Assembly: GCF_006384975.1 (NCBI RefSeq)
Contig: NZ_CP021645.1
Coordinates: forward strand, 4,368,001-4,432,000
DNA from: Pseudomonas oryzihabitans
GTDB lineage: Bacteria > Pseudomonadota > Gammaproteobacteria > Pseudomonadales > Pseudomonadaceae
Direction of reading: 5' to 3'
Length of the DNA: 64,000 nt
Shown here piece after piece: positions 18,324 through 33,666 of the stretch. The notes beneath the pieces were generated by a model. That model saw only the letters and a list, made by a program, of their open reading frames with translations. It was not told the DNA's origin and did not search any database. Made by a program: the position numbers and the translations under genes. How positions within the stretch are numbered: position 1 is the stretch's first letter; the number at the start of each line of letters is the position of its first letter.

Positions 18324-18917
18324 ATGGCCCGCATCAACCTCTTGCCCTGGCGGGAACAGCTGCGCGAAGAACGACGCAAGCAGTTCCTGGTGATCCTGGG
18401 CGGTATCTTCGTGTTGTCGTGCGGCGCCGTGTTCCTGGGGGACCAGTACCTGTCCGGGGAAATCGCTCGTCAGGAGGCGCGCAACGCCTTTATCCAGCAG
18501 AACATCGCCCAATTGGACGTGCGCATCAAGGAAATCAGCGAACTCAAGACCCGGCGGCAACAGCTGCTGGCGCGCATGAAGATCATCCAGGACCTGCAGG
18601 GCAACCGGCCGGTCATCGGTCATGTCTTCGATCAACTGGTGCGAACATTGCCGGATGGCGTCTATTTCCGCGAAGTGAAGATGCTCGGCGACACCCTGTC
18701 GATCAGCGGCGAGGCGGAATCCAACAATCGGGTCTCCAATCTGATGCGTAATCTGGATGCCTCGGATTGGTTCGCGTCGCCTACGCTGATCGAGGTGAAG
18801 GCGACTACGGCCGGTGCCGTGGATCAGGCCAATACCTTCCAGCTCACCGTCAAACAGACCCAGCCCGGTGCGCCCACGGCCACACCTGCACCGGTCGCCA
18901 CGGGAGACAAGCCATGA
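18324..18917 (+). CDS. pilN: PilN, type IV pilus inner-membrane protein
   Basis: 197-residue bitopic protein. MARINLLPWREQLREERR at the extreme N-terminus is the conserved INLLPWR motif that docks into PilM. One membrane helix follows (QFLVILGGIFVLSCGAVFLG, about 20-39), then a periplasmic coiled coil and ferredoxin-like fold. It pairs with PilO and links PilM to the lipoprotein PilP. It starts on the base after the pilM stop and overlaps pilO by 4 bases. Confidence 0.97.
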   Translation: MARINLLPWREQLREERRKQFLVILGGIFVLSCGAVFLGDQYLSGEIARQEARNAFIQQNIAQLDVRIKEISELKTRRQQLLARMKIIQDLQGNRPVIGHVFDQLVRTLPDGVYFREVKMLGDTLSISGEAESNNRVSNLMRNLDASDWFASPTLIEVKATTAGAVDQANTFQLTVKQTQPGAPTATPAPVATGDKP

Positions 18918-19564
18918 GTCTCGCCGATTCCCTGGCCAGTCTGCGCAAGATCGACATCAACGAACTCAGCCTTGAGAACCTGGGCTCCTGGCCCAAGCCG
19001 GTCAAGGTTATCGCCTGCCTGTTGATCGTGCTGGTGGTACTGCTGCTTGGCTACCAGTTCCACCTCAGCGACATGGAGGCGCAACTGGAAAGTCAAAGAT
19101 CCCAGGAAGAAACCCTCAAGCAGCAATATTCCAGCAAAGCCTTCCAGGCGGCCAATCTGGACGCCTACAAGCAGCAGATGGTGGAAATGGAGGAATCCTT
19201 CGGTGCGTTGCTGCGGCAGTTGCCGGGCGATACCGAGGTGCCGGCGCTGCTCGAAGACATCACCCGCACCGGGCTCGGCAGTGGGCTGGAGTTCGAGCAG
19301 ATCAAGCTGCTGCCGGAAGTGACGCAGCAGTTCTATGTGGAGCTGCCGATCCAGATCACCGTGGTGGGCAGCTATCATGACCTGGCGACCTTCGTCAGCA
19401 GCGTCTCCAGCCTGCCGCGGATCGTCACCCTGCACGACTTCGACCTCAAGCCGGTGGACGACAAGACCGGGAATGGCGGTTCGGTGTCCGGTGTCGGTGG
19501 CAAGCTGCGCATGAACGTGCTGGCCAAGACCTACCGCTACAACGACAAGGGGCTCGGCAAATGA
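18914..19564 (+). CDS. pilO: PilO, type IV pilus inner-membrane protein
   Basis: 216-residue bitopic protein, heterodimer partner of PilN. Short cytoplasmic part (MSLADSLASLRKIDINELSL), one membrane helix (VIACLLIVLVVLLLGYQF, about 34-51), coiled coil (about 55-100) and a periplasmic domain ending in a V/T-rich core. ATG at 18914 (ATGA overlap with pilN) is chosen over an open extension upstream that only reads pilN out of frame. Its own stop overlaps the pilP start. Confidence 0.96.
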   Translation: MSLADSLASLRKIDINELSLENLGSWPKPVKVIACLLIVLVVLLLGYQFHLSDMEAQLESQRSQEETLKQQYSSKAFQAANLDAYKQQMVEMEESFGALLRQLPGDTEVPALLEDITRTGLGSGLEFEQIKLLPEVTQQFYVELPIQITVVGSYHDLATFVSSVSSLPRIVTLHDFDLKPVDDKTGNGGSVSGVGGKLRMNVLAKTYRYNDKGLGK

Positions 19565-20079
19565 GAAAGCCCCTGCTGTTTTGCCTCCTGACCACTGTAC
19601 TGACCGGTTGCGGGTCCGGTGATACCAGCGATCTGCAGGCCTTCATGGACGAGACGCGCGCCAAGCCGCGCGGTTCCATCGAACCGCTGCCGCAGTTCCG
19701 GGCCTACGAACCTTTCACCTATGCCGCAGCCGCGCTGCGCAGCCCCTTCCAGGCGCCGGTGCGGATCGATCCCACAGCGCGACAGCGGGGAAATGGCAAT
19801 ATCAAGCCGGACGTGAATCGGCCCAAGCAATTCCTCGAAGGCTTCAACATCGAAACCTTCAATATGGTCGGCACCTTGGCCAACGCCGAGGGGCGCTACG
19901 CGCTGGTCAGCGGCGCGGGCGGCGTGCATCGCGTCAAGGTGGGGGATTACCTGGGGCGTAACGACGGCCGCATTACCAAGATCACCGACGGTGAGATCGA
20001 CGTGATCGAAATCGTCCCGGATGGCGAGGGTGGCTGGCTGGAACGGCCGCGCACCATCACCTTGAAGGAAAAGACTTAA
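19561..20079 (+). CDS. pilP: PilP, type IV pilus lipoprotein
   Basis: 172-residue inner-membrane lipoprotein. Lipobox LTGC gives lipidated Cys at about residue 18. The proline-rich unstructured N-half binds PilNO, and the C-terminal beta domain (FNMVGTLANAEGRYALV, VKVGDYLGRNDGRI) contacts the N0 domain of the secretin PilQ. Overlaps pilO by 4 bases and pilQ by 1 base (TAATG). Confidence 0.96.
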   Translation: MRKPLLFCLLTTVLTGCGSGDTSDLQAFMDETRAKPRGSIEPLPQFRAYEPFTYAAAALRSPFQAPVRIDPTARQRGNGNIKPDVNRPKQFLEGFNIETFNMVGTLANAEGRYALVSGAGGVHRVKVGDYLGRNDGRITKITDGEIDVIEIVPDGEGGWLERPRTITLKEKT

Positions 20080-22319
20080 TGGGCAGGGCGAGCACTGTGA
20101 ACACTACTATCGCGCGACTGGGGCTGGGCTTGGCCATGCTGCTGAGCAGTCTGGCCGGCCAAGCCATGGCCGCGGATCTGCAATCCTTGAACGTCGCTTC
20201 CTTGCCTGGCGATCGCGTCGAACTCAAGCTGACCTTCGATCAGCCGGTTGCCGCGCCCAAGGGCTATACCATCGAGCAACCGGCGCGGATTGCGCTGGAC
20301 CTGCCGGGGGTGGCCAACAAGCTGGGCACCAAGAGCCGCGAGCTGGGCAATGGTAATGCCCGCAGCGTGACCGTGGTCGAGGCGGGCAATCGTACCCGGC
20401 TGATCATCAATCTCACCTCCCTGGCCGATTACAGCACCCGCGTCGATGGGCGTAACCTGTTCGTCACCATTGGTGGGTCGGTAGCTCGTCAGGTGACCAA
20501 TGCCCAGGCCAGCTTGACGCCGGATTTACCGCGTTCCCCAGCGCCCGCTACCGTGAGCGCGACGAACGTCATGTCCGCTAACGCGGCGCGGACGACCCTG
20601 CCACCTACCCCGGCTGCCTCGACCGTGGCGGCCATGACCGCGGCTCGTCCGCAATTGCGCGGCAAGGCGATCCGCCACATCGACTTCCAGCGTGGCCCCC
20701 AGGGCGAGGGCAACGTGGTCATCGACCTGAGCGAGACCGGCATCAATCCCGATATCCAGGAGCTGGGCGGCAAGATCCGCCTGGCCTTCGCCGGTACCCA
20801 GCTGCCCGAAGAGTTGCGCGTACGGCTGGACGTCAAGGACTTCGCCACGCCGGTGCAGTTCGTCAATGCCTCGGCCGACAACGGCGGTGCGACCATCGTC
20901 ATCGAGCCGACCGGCACCTACGACTACCTGGCCTACCAGACCAACAATCGGCTGACCTTGAGCGTCAAACCGCTTACCACCGAAGAAAAGGAAAAGCGCG
21001 CGGCTGATCGTTTCACCTACACCGGTGAAAAGCTGTCGCTGAATTTCCAAGACATCGATGTCCGCTCGGTACTGCAGCTGATCGCCGATTTCACCAACCT
21101 CAACCTGGTGGCGAGTGACACCGTACAGGGCAACATTACCCTGCGCCTGCAAAACGTACCCTGGGACCAGGCGCTGGATCTGATCCTCAAGACCAAGGGC
21201 CTCGACAAGCGCCAGATCGGCAACGTGCTGCTGGTGGCGCCGGCCGACGAGATCGCCGCTCGCGAACGTCAGGAGCTGGAGTCGCAAAAGCAGATCCAGC
21301 AACTGGCTCCGCTGCGGCGTGACCTGATCCAGGTCAATTACGCCAAGGCCGCCGACATCGCCAAGCTGTTCCAGTCGGTGACCAGTGCCGACAAGACCGC
21401 CGACGAGCGCGGGTCAATCTCGGTGGACGAGCGGACCAACAGCATCATCGCCTACCAGACCCAGAATCGCCTGGACGAGCTGCGCCGTATCGTCTCGCAA
21501 CTGGATATCCCGGTGCGCCAGGTGATGATCGAGGCGCGTCTGGTGGAAGCCAACGTCGACTACAGCAAGCAGTTGGGGGTTCGTTGGGGAGGTGCAGCTA
21601 CCTCAGGTAACTTCGCCGTTTACGGTAAGGATGGTGCCACTACGGTTGATTCGACCACGGGCAAGGTCTACCTCCCGGGCACCACCACCATCGGCAACTA
21701 CACCGCGACCAGTGGCGTGGCGCCGACGCCCTTCGTCGACATGGGTGTCAGCGGCAGCACTTCGGGCATCGGTGTCGGCTTCATGGTCGGTGGCAAGATG
21801 CTGGACCTGCAGCTATCCGCCCTCCAGGCGAGCGGTAACGGCGAGATCATCTCCCAGCCCAAGGTCGTCACCTCGGACAAGGAGACCGCCAAGATCCTGC
21901 GCGGTACCGAGATTCCCTATCAGGAAGCCAGCTCCAGTGGCGCCACCAGCACCAGCTTCAAGCAGGCGGCGCTGTCGCTGGAAGTCACGCCGCAGATCAC
22001 GCCGGACAACCGCATCATCATGGAGGTCAAGGTCAACAAGGATGCGCCTGACTACCAGAACGCCCTGAATGGCGTGCCGCCGATCAGCAAGAACGAAGTG
22101 AATGCCAAGGTGCTGGTGAGCGATGGCGAGACCATCGTACTGGGTGGGGTATTCTCTAATACTCAGACTCGATCTACTACCAAGGTACCGATGCTGGGCG
22201 ATATTCCCTATATAGGTCGCCTGTTCCGCCGTGATGCTGTCACCGACAGCAAAGTGGAGCTGCTGATCTTCCTCACGCCGCGTATCATGAACAACCAGGC
22301 GATAGCGGTTGGTCGATGA
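20079..22319 (+). CDS. pilQ: PilQ, type IV pilus outer-membrane secretin
   Basis: 746-residue secretin forming the outer-membrane channel for the pilus. Signal peptide to about residue 31 (AMLLSSLAGQAMA). Two AMIN domains that bind peptidoglycan (about 35-135 and 200-300), N0 and N1 domains (LSLNFQDIDVRSVLQLIADF; LIQVNYAKAADIAKLFQS), then the secretin core ending VPMLGDIPYIGRLFRR and LLIFLTPRI. The ATG at 20079 couples to the pilP stop; a GTG 18 bases later is also possible. Confidence 0.97.
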   Translation: MGRASTVNTTIARLGLGLAMLLSSLAGQAMAADLQSLNVASLPGDRVELKLTFDQPVAAPKGYTIEQPARIALDLPGVANKLGTKSRELGNGNARSVTVVEAGNRTRLIINLTSLADYSTRVDGRNLFVTIGGSVARQVTNAQASLTPDLPRSPAPATVSATNVMSANAARTTLPPTPAASTVAAMTAARPQLRGKAIRHIDFQRGPQGEGNVVIDLSETGINPDIQELGGKIRLAFAGTQLPEELRVRLDVKDFATPVQFVNASADNGGATIVIEPTGTYDYLAYQTNNRLTLSVKPLTTEEKEKRAADRFTYTGEKLSLNFQDIDVRSVLQLIADFTNLNLVASDTVQGNITLRLQNVPWDQALDLILKTKGLDKRQIGNVLLVAPADEIAARERQELESQKQIQQLAPLRRDLIQVNYAKAADIAKLFQSVTSADKTADERGSISVDERTNSIIAYQTQNRLDELRRIVSQLDIPVRQVMIEARLVEANVDYSKQLGVRWGGAATSGNFAVYGKDGATTVDSTTGKVYLPGTTTIGNYTATSGVAPTPFVDMGVSGSTSGIGVGFMVGGKMLDLQLSALQASGNGEIISQPKVVTSDKETAKILRGTEIPYQEASSSGATSTSFKQAALSLEVTPQITPDNRIIMEVKVNKDAPDYQNALNGVPPISKNEVNAKVLVSDGETIVLGGVFSNTQTRSTTKVPMLGDIPYIGRLFRRDAVTDSKVELLIFLTPRIMNNQAIAVGR

Positions 22320-22324
22320 CATAA

Positions 22325-22843
22325 GTGCGTAATCTGTTTCTCGTAGGACCGATGGGCTCGGGCAAGAGCACCATCGGTCGGCTCCTGGCAAAGGAATTGC
22401 GGCTGCCGTTCAAGGATTCCGACAAGGTAATCGAAGAACGCACCGGTGCCGCTATTCCCTGGATCTTCGATATGGAAGGCGAGCAAGGCTTTCGCGAGCG
22501 TGAGCGCGCCGCGATAGCCGAGCTGTGCGCCGAGAACGGCCTGGTCATGGCGACCGGAGGCGGTGCCGTGCTGCGCGAAGACAACCGCCGGGCGCTCAAG
22601 CGCGGCGGACGGGTCATCTATCTGCATGCCTCCATCGAGCAGCAGATCGAACGGACCGCCCGGGATCGCAATCGGCCGCTGTTGCAGACAGCGGATCCGG
22701 CCGCGGTGCTGCGCACACTCATGACCATGCGTGATCCTCTGTATCGCGAGATCGCTGACATCATCGTCGAAACCGACGAGCGGCCACCGCGGCTGGTGGT
22801 GCTGCAGATACTCGACCGTCTGAAAGCCCTGGCGCCGCATTAA
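22325..22843 (+). CDS. aroK: Shikimate kinase
   Basis: 172-residue kinase that phosphorylates shikimate at O3. Walker [13 protein letters not shown] near residues 8-19, shikimate-binding [11 protein letters not shown] near 32-42, GGGAVLR near 79-85, and the lid RDRNRPLL near 117-124. Start GTG, five bases after pilQ. The pilQ-aroK-aroB-damX order is widely conserved in gamma-proteobacteria. Confidence 0.97.
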   Translation: MRNLFLVGPMGSGKSTIGRLLAKELRLPFKDSDKVIEERTGAAIPWIFDMEGEQGFRERERAAIAELCAENGLVMATGGGAVLREDNRRALKRGGRVIYLHASIEQQIERTARDRNRPLLQTADPAAVLRTLMTMRDPLYREIADIIVETDERPPRLVVLQILDRLKALAPH

Positions 22844-22895
22844 AGCCTTGGGCGTTCTGCGCTATGCTAGGCGCCCTTTGAATCAAGGTGACGGC

Positions 22896-23990
22896 ATGCG
22901 GACTCTTCACGTCGAGCTCGGTGAGCGCAGCTACCCGATCTACATCGGTCAGGGCCTTCTGGATCGGCCGGAATGCTTCCTGCCCCATCTCGCCGGGCGC
23001 AAGGTGGCCATCGTCACCAACGAAACCATCGCGCCGCTCTATCTGGAGCGCCTGATCAAGACCCTGGGCGACCGCTCCATCAGCGCCATCGTGCTGCCCG
23101 ATGGCGAGGCGCACAAGAATTGGGAAACCCTGCAACTGATCTTCGACGGTCTGTTGCAGGACCGCCATGATCGCAAGACCACCCTGATCGCCTTGGGCGG
23201 CGGAGTGATCGGCGACATGGCTGGTTTTGCCGCGGCCTGCTATCAGCGCGGGGTGGACTTCATCCAGGTGCCGACCACGCTGCTGTCCCAGGTGGATTCC
23301 TCGGTCGGCGGCAAGACCGGCATCAACCATCCCCTCGGCAAGAACATGATCGGCGCCTTCTATCAACCGCAGGCCGTGGTGATAGATACCGACAGCCTCG
23401 CCAGTCTGCCGCCCCGCGAGTTGTCGGCCGGGCTGGCCGAGGTCATCAAATACGGCCTGATCTGTGACGAACCCTTCCTCGGTTGGCTCGAGGAGCACGT
23501 CGAGGCGCTGCTGGCGTTGGATCAGCTGGCGCTCACCGAGGCAATCGAACGCTCCTGTGCGGCCAAGGCCCAGGTAGTGGGTAGCGACGAGCGGGAGTCT
23601 GGGCTGCGCGCCATTCTCAACCTGGGCCATACCTTCGGCCATGCCATCGAAACCCACCAGGGTTATGGTGTCTGGCTACACGGCGAAGCCGTTTCCGCCG
23701 GGATGGTGATGGCGTTGCAGATGTCCCTGCTGCTCGGCTGGCTGAGCCCGGAGCAGCGTGATCGCGCGATACGGCTACTGCTGCGGGCCAAGCTGCCCGT
23801 GGTGCCGCCGGCGGATATGCTGCCGGCTGATTTCGAACGCCTCATGGCGGTGGACAAGAAGGTCCTGGACGGACAACTCCGGCTGGTATTGCTCAGTGAC
23901 CTGGGCCAGGCCGTGGTCACCGCCGACTTCGCCCGCGACATTCTCGAGCAGACGCTGCGTACCGATTACCAAGCGCTGACCGCCCAGTAA
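22896..23990 (+). CDS. aroB: 3-Dehydroquinate synthase
   Basis: 364-residue NAD- and zinc-dependent enzyme that cyclises DAHP to dehydroquinate, the second step of the shikimate pathway. NAD loop [13 protein letters not shown] (about residues 99-111), [19 protein letters not shown], zinc ligands in EVIKYGLI (Glu), [12 protein letters not shown] and HGEAVSAGM (His). ATG at 22896 starts [15 protein letters not shown], the family N-terminus; the upstream 16 codons are not family-like. Confidence 0.97.
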   Translation: MRTLHVELGERSYPIYIGQGLLDRPECFLPHLAGRKVAIVTNETIAPLYLERLIKTLGDRSISAIVLPDGEAHKNWETLQLIFDGLLQDRHDRKTTLIALGGGVIGDMAGFAAACYQRGVDFIQVPTTLLSQVDSSVGGKTGINHPLGKNMIGAFYQPQAVVIDTDSLASLPPRELSAGLAEVIKYGLICDEPFLGWLEEHVEALLALDQLALTEAIERSCAAKAQVVGSDERESGLRAILNLGHTFGHAIETHQGYGVWLHGEAVSAGMVMALQMSLLLGWLSPEQRDRAIRLLLRAKLPVVPPADMLPADFERLMAVDKKVLDGQLRLVLLSDLGQAVVTADFARDILEQTLRTDYQALTAQ

Positions 23991-24008
23991 GGAGAGCAAG
24001 AGAGTCCC

Positions 24009-25604
24009 ATGTCCAATCTGCACGCCGATGAAGCCTTTCTCGGTCACTACCAGTTCACCCACGATCCCTTCGCCCCGCGCGTTCCCGGTTTCAAGTTCTT
24101 CCCGGCGCAACGCAAGCCGGTCCTGGGCCAACTGCACCACCTGGCGCGTTACAGTCAGCTGCTGCTGGTGGTCACCGGCCCCGAGGGCAGTGGCAAGACG
24201 CTGCTGCGCCAGGCGCTGGCGGCCAGCACCAAGAAGGAAGCCGTGCATTGCGTGGTGATTTCCGCGCAGAACGGCGGCGACGCCCGTACCGTGCTGGCGC
24301 AGGTCGCCAAAGGCGTAGGGGCGAGTAGCCAGACGCCCGCCGCCATCCTCGAACAGGCGGCAGAGGTGCGCCTGGCCGGTCAGGAGGTCTACATCCTGGT
24401 CGATGACGCCGAGGCGTTGGCGACTCCCGCCCTGGAGGCCCTGCTGGAGTTGGCCGGTGGCGCCGAGCGGGAGCGCCTGCACGTCTTCCTGTTCGGAGAG
24501 GCGGAAGTGGTCATGCGGCTCGAAGACATCGCCCAGGGCGAAGAGCGCTACCACGCCATCGAATTGCTGCCCTACAGCGAAAGCGAGGCCGAGGAGTATC
24601 TGGCCCAGCGTCTGGAAGGTGCCGGTCAGGGCCTGGAGATTTTCACCGACGAGCAGCTCGCGACCATTCATGAGCGCTCCGAAGGTTGGCCCGGGCGTCT
24701 CAACGAAGAAGCGCGCGACGTGCTGGTGGCGGGCATGAGCGCCCGCCGCAAGAAGGCGGCCGCTCCGGCGAAAGCCTCGCGCAATCTGCTGGCGGCCCTG
24801 CCGCGCAAGCACCTGGTCATCCTCGGCGTCGTGGTGCTGGCCGTAGGCGCTGCCGCCCTGTCGCTCAAGGGTGGCAAGAGCGAAGCGCCGGCCACCACCG
24901 CCAGTGGTCAGGATCTACCCATGAGTGGTCAGAACGCCGCTGCTACTGGCAAGGATGCCCAGAGCGCCCCCATTCAGTTCGACGGTTCTTCCAAGCCGTT
25001 GCCCTTGCCGTTGGTAGGGGAGTCGCAACCGGTGATCCGCGAACCGCTCGCCGAAGCGGCGGGTGGGCGCCAGGCCGGTACGGCCACGGGTAATGACGCG
25101 GGCGCAGGTGGTGTGCCTCCGACCGTCACGTCCGAGGCACCGCCCATCAGTGACGAAGACGAACTACCCAGCCGCACGCCGTCCCGGGCTCCGGCGCCCA
25201 GCGCACCCGCCGTCGCGGCACCCACCACCCGGCATACGGCACCCGCTGCGACGCCAGCTCCGGCTCCGGCCAAGCCGGCACCGGCTGCAGCCCCCACTCA
25301 TGCTGCAGGGGGGGCTGGTTGGTACGGTACCCAGTCCGGTAGCAAGTATGCGTTGCAGGTAGTGGGGACCAGCACGGAGAAGGCCGCTCAAGCCTTCATC
25401 GCCGGGCAGGCCGACAGTGGCGAGTTCCACTACTTCAAGAAGATCCACCAGGGCAAACCCCTGTACGTGGTGACCTACGGCGACTTCGCCAACCGCGCAG
25501 CGGCCGAGGCGGCGGTAAAGCGACTGCCGGCCAAGGTACAGGCCAGCAAGCCCTGGCCGCGGACCTTCGCCAGCATTCAGCAGGACATAGCTACCAGCCG
25601 CTGA
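24009..25604 (+). CDS. DamX-like AAA+/SPOR cell-division protein
   Basis: 531 residues. The N-terminal ATPase domain of the ExeA/GspA type (about 1-250) has Walker A GPEGSGKTLLRQAL and Walker B VYILVDDAEAL. One membrane helix follows (LVILGVVVLAVGAAALSL, about 267-284), then an Ala/Pro-rich periplasmic linker (about 285-430) and a C-terminal SPOR domain (YALQVVGTSTEKAAQAFIA, YVVTYGDFANRAAAEA). E. coli DamX keeps TM-linker-SPOR without an active ATPase; pseudomonads have this longer form. Likely septal. It follows aroB by 18 bases and ends at a strong terminator. Confidence 0.87.
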   Translation: MSNLHADEAFLGHYQFTHDPFAPRVPGFKFFPAQRKPVLGQLHHLARYSQLLLVVTGPEGSGKTLLRQALAASTKKEAVHCVVISAQNGGDARTVLAQVAKGVGASSQTPAAILEQAAEVRLAGQEVYILVDDAEALATPALEALLELAGGAERERLHVFLFGEAEVVMRLEDIAQGEERYHAIELLPYSESEAEEYLAQRLEGAGQGLEIFTDEQLATIHERSEGWPGRLNEEARDVLVAGMSARRKKAAAPAKASRNLLAALPRKHLVILGVVVLAVGAAALSLKGGKSEAPATTASGQDLPMSGQNAAATGKDAQSAPIQFDGSSKPLPLPLVGESQPVIREPLAEAAGGRQAGTATGNDAGAGGVPPTVTSEAPPISDEDELPSRTPSRAPAPSAPAVAAPTTRHTAPAATPAPAPAKPAPAAAPTHAAGGAGWYGTQSGSKYALQVVGTSTEKAAQAFIAGQADSGEFHYFKKIHQGKPLYVVTYGDFANRAAAEAAVKRLPAKVQASKPWPRTFASIQQDIATSR

Positions 25605-25623
25605 TTGTTGTCTGGCAGGAAAA

Positions 25624-25666
25624 GAAAGCCCCGGCGCTATCACGAGAGTGGCGCCGGGGCTTTCTG
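25624..25666 (+). terminator. Intrinsic terminator after the pilM-damX run
   Basis: 15-bp perfect stem AGAAAGCCCCGGCGC / GCGCCGGGGCTTTCT, 13-base loop, followed by GTTTTG. Confidence 0.88.
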
Positions 25667-25704
25667 TTTTGCGTCATCGAATTTTCATCAGGTGTCATCG
25701 GTAT

Positions 25705-25732
25705 TTGTCGCAAACGATTTTTTCGATACACT
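25705..25732 (+). promoter_or_regulatory. Predicted sigma-70 promoter of gltB
   Basis: TTGTCG (25705-25710), 16 bases, TACACT (25727-25732), 88 bases upstream of gltB. The leader is AT-rich compared with its surroundings. Confidence 0.45.
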
Positions 25733-25820
25733 GGTCAGCCTTTGACTGTCCGAAAAAAGTTCAAATAAACGTACAGTTTTGTGATGCCTTCGCAATAACC
25801 TGATTGCCGGTGAGAGCGCT

Positions 25821-30269
<4,449 letters not shown>

Positions 30270-30280
30270 CGACTTCGATA

Positions 30281-30303
30281 CCGGCTCCCGAGGGAGCCGG
30301 TTT
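30281..30303 (+). terminator. Hairpin between gltB and gltD, possible attenuator
   Basis: 8-bp perfect GC-rich stem CCGGCTCC / GGAGCCGG, loop CGAG, then TTTC. The U-tract is short, so it may be a partial terminator or an mRNA-stability element adjusting GltB:GltD ratio. Confidence 0.5.
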
Positions 30304-30332
30304 CACCGTGCTAGCTCGTGGCGCCCAGCTGA

Positions 30333-31778
<1,446 letters not shown>

Positions 31779-31798
31779 GCCGCCGCGGGTGGACAAGA

Positions 31799-31829
31799 GC
31801 CGACCGGCGCCAAGCCGGTCGGCTTTTTT
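31799..31829 (+). terminator. Intrinsic terminator after gltD
   Basis: 10-bp perfect stem GCCGACCGGC / GCCGGTCGGC, 5-base loop, six T. Confidence 0.92.
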
Positions 31830-31861
31830 CTTGGGCGTCGTTCAGGGGTGGGGCTGCTTTC

Positions 31862-31868
31862 TGGTGCA
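31862..31868 (+). promoter_or_regulatory. Possible NtrC half-site upstream of cynS
   Basis: TGGTGCA matches the right half of the NtrC consensus TGCACC-N4-TGGTGCA. It lies about 58 bases before the -24 box. The left half is poor, so this is weak. Confidence 0.25.
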
Positions 31869-31919
31869 GTGACAGGTGGGGTGGACGCTGAGAGGCACGT
31901 GCTAGAGCCCTCGTCGCCG

Positions 31920-31936
31920 CTGGCACAGGGTCTGCA
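31920..31936 (+). promoter_or_regulatory. Predicted sigma-54 (RpoN) promoter of cynS
   Basis: CTGGCACAGGGTCTGCA: perfect -24 block TGGCAC, exactly 10 bases between the GG and GC dinucleotides, and CTGCA for TTGCA at -12. It lies 33 bases before the cynS ATG, leaving room for a short leader with GAGG. Confidence 0.7.
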
Positions 31937-31969
31937 AAGATCCCGGCTCTCTCCCTGTGAGGTACTGCC

Positions 31970-32410
31970 ATGAACAAGCCCGAAATGACCGCCGCCATTC
32001 TCGCCGCCAAGCAGCGCCTGGGCCTGAGCTGGGCCGCGATCGCCGCCAGCCTGGAAATGTCGCCGGTCTGGACCACCTCCGCCTGCCTGGGCATGAACAG
32101 CATGGCGCCCGAGGTGGCGGAGCGCCTGTGCCAGGTACTGGAGTTGCCGGCCGAGGTGTCCCTGGCCCTGCAAGCCTTCCCGCACAAGCACTGGGACAAG
32201 GCCGTGCCGACCGATCCGCTGATCTATCGCTTCTACGAGATGATCAACGTCTACGGCGATACCATCAAAACCCTGATCCACGAAGAGTTCGGCGACGGCA
32301 TCATGAGCGCCATCGACTTCAGCATGGACATCTCGCGGGTGGCCGATCCCAAGGGCGACCGGGTGCAGATCGTCCTCAACGGCAAGTTCCTGCCCTACAA
32401 GAGCTGGTAA
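31970..32410 (+). CDS. cynS: Cyanate hydratase (cyanase)
   Basis: 146-residue decameric enzyme that splits cyanate with bicarbonate to ammonia and CO2. The N-terminal helical domain is followed by the catalytic C-domain with PLIYRFYEMINVYG (catalytic Arg and Glu) and SAIDFSMDI (catalytic Ser), then LNGKFLPYKSW at the end. Full length. No cynT carbonic anhydrase or cynABD transporter is adjacent. It sits between gltD and hemE, with a likely sigma-54 promoter and its own terminator, so it is probably a nitrogen-scavenging gene under nitrogen control. Confidence 0.96.
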   Translation: MNKPEMTAAILAAKQRLGLSWAAIAASLEMSPVWTTSACLGMNSMAPEVAERLCQVLELPAEVSLALQAFPHKHWDKAVPTDPLIYRFYEMINVYGDTIKTLIHEEFGDGIMSAIDFSMDISRVADPKGDRVQIVLNGKFLPYKSW

Positions 32411-32429
32411 GCCGATCGCCGCGATAGAC

Positions 32430-32458
32430 AAAAGGCACGCGCTGGCGCCGTGCCTTTT
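32430..32458 (+). terminator. Intrinsic terminator after cynS
   Basis: 10-bp stem AAAAGGCACG / CGTGCCTTTT with a 9-base loop; the right arm supplies the T-run. Confidence 0.8.
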
Positions 32459-32506
32459 GCCAGCCGCTTTGCGACAATGCCGGCACTTTTGCTGCCGGAT
32501 GTCGCC

Positions 32507-33574
32507 ATGACCGCCCTGAAGAACGACCGTTTCCTGCGTGCCCTGCTCAAGCAGCCGGTGGATGTCACCCCGGTGTGGATGATGCGCCAGGCCGGGCGTT
32601 ACCTGCCCGAGTACCGCGCCAGCCGGGCCCGTGCCGGGGACTTCATGAGCCTGTGCAAGAACCCGCAGTTCGCCTGCGAGGTGACCCTGCAGCCGCTGGA
32701 GCGCTATCCGCTGGATGCGGCCATCCTCTTCTCCGACATCCTCACCATCCCCGATGCCATGGGCCAGGGTCTGTATTTCGAGACCGGCGAAGGACCGCGC
32801 TTTCGCAAGGTGATCGATACCCCGGCCGACATCGAGGCGCTGCCGATTCCCGATGCCGAAAGCGATCTGGGCTACGTGATGGACGCCGTGCGTACCATCC
32901 GCACCGCGCTGGATGGGCGGGTGCCGCTGATCGGCTTTTCCGGCAGCCCCTGGACCCTGGCGACCTACATGATCGAAGGCGGCTCCAGCAAGGACTTCCG
33001 CAAGGCCAAGGCCATGCTCTACGACACCCCCGCGGCCCTGCACCTGCTGCTGGACAAGCTGGCCCAGGCGGTCACCGCCTACCTCAACGGCCAGATCCGC
33101 GCCGGCGCCCAGGCGGTACAGATCTTCGATACCTGGGGCGGCAACCTCTCGGCGGCGGCCTACCAGGAATTCTCCCTGGCCTATATGCGCAAGATCGTCA
33201 CCGGCCTGATCCGCGAGTACGAGGGGCGCCGGGTACCGGTGATCCTCTTCACCAAGAACGGCGGACTCTGGCTGGAAAGCCTGGCCGACAGCGGCGCCGA
33301 AGCCCTGGGCCTGGACTGGACGTGCGATATCGGCGACGCCCGCCGGCGGGTGGGCACCAAGGTCGCCCTGCAGGGCAACATGGACCCCAGCGTGCTCTAT
33401 GCCAAGCCAGCGGCCATCCGCGCCGAGGTCGGGCGCATCCTGGCAAGCTACGGCCAGGGCAGCGGCCACGTCTTCAACCTGGGCCACGGCATCACTCCCG
33501 AGGTGGATCCGGCCCACGCGGGCGCCTTCATCGCAGCGGTCCACGAACTGTCGGCACGCTACCACCAGGGTTGA
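32507..33574 (+). CDS. hemE: Uroporphyrinogen decarboxylase
   Basis: 355-residue cytosolic enzyme that decarboxylates the four acetates of uroporphyrinogen III to give coproporphyrinogen III in haem synthesis. N-terminal signature [15 protein letters not shown] (substrate arginines), [15 protein letters not shown] with the key aspartate, [13 protein letters not shown], and C-terminal [15 protein letters not shown] at 32507 gives [14 protein letters not shown], the family start; upstream frame is terminator sequence. Last gene of the block resembling PA5068-PA5034. Confidence 0.97.
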   Translation: MTALKNDRFLRALLKQPVDVTPVWMMRQAGRYLPEYRASRARAGDFMSLCKNPQFACEVTLQPLERYPLDAAILFSDILTIPDAMGQGLYFETGEGPRFRKVIDTPADIEALPIPDAESDLGYVMDAVRTIRTALDGRVPLIGFSGSPWTLATYMIEGGSSKDFRKAKAMLYDTPAALHLLLDKLAQAVTAYLNGQIRAGAQAVQIFDTWGGNLSAAAYQEFSLAYMRKIVTGLIREYEGRRVPVILFTKNGGLWLESLADSGAEALGLDWTCDIGDARRRVGTKVALQGNMDPSVLYAKPAAIRAEVGRILASYGQGSGHVFNLGHGITPEVDPAHAGAFIAAVHELSARYHQG

Positions 33575-33666
33575 TTGTGCCGGAATCGGCACTACCGCTC
33601 CCAGGTCGGGCAAGCGGGGCGCTAGCGATTGCGGCATAGTCGGGGTTTTCCCGACGGAGCGCCGCC

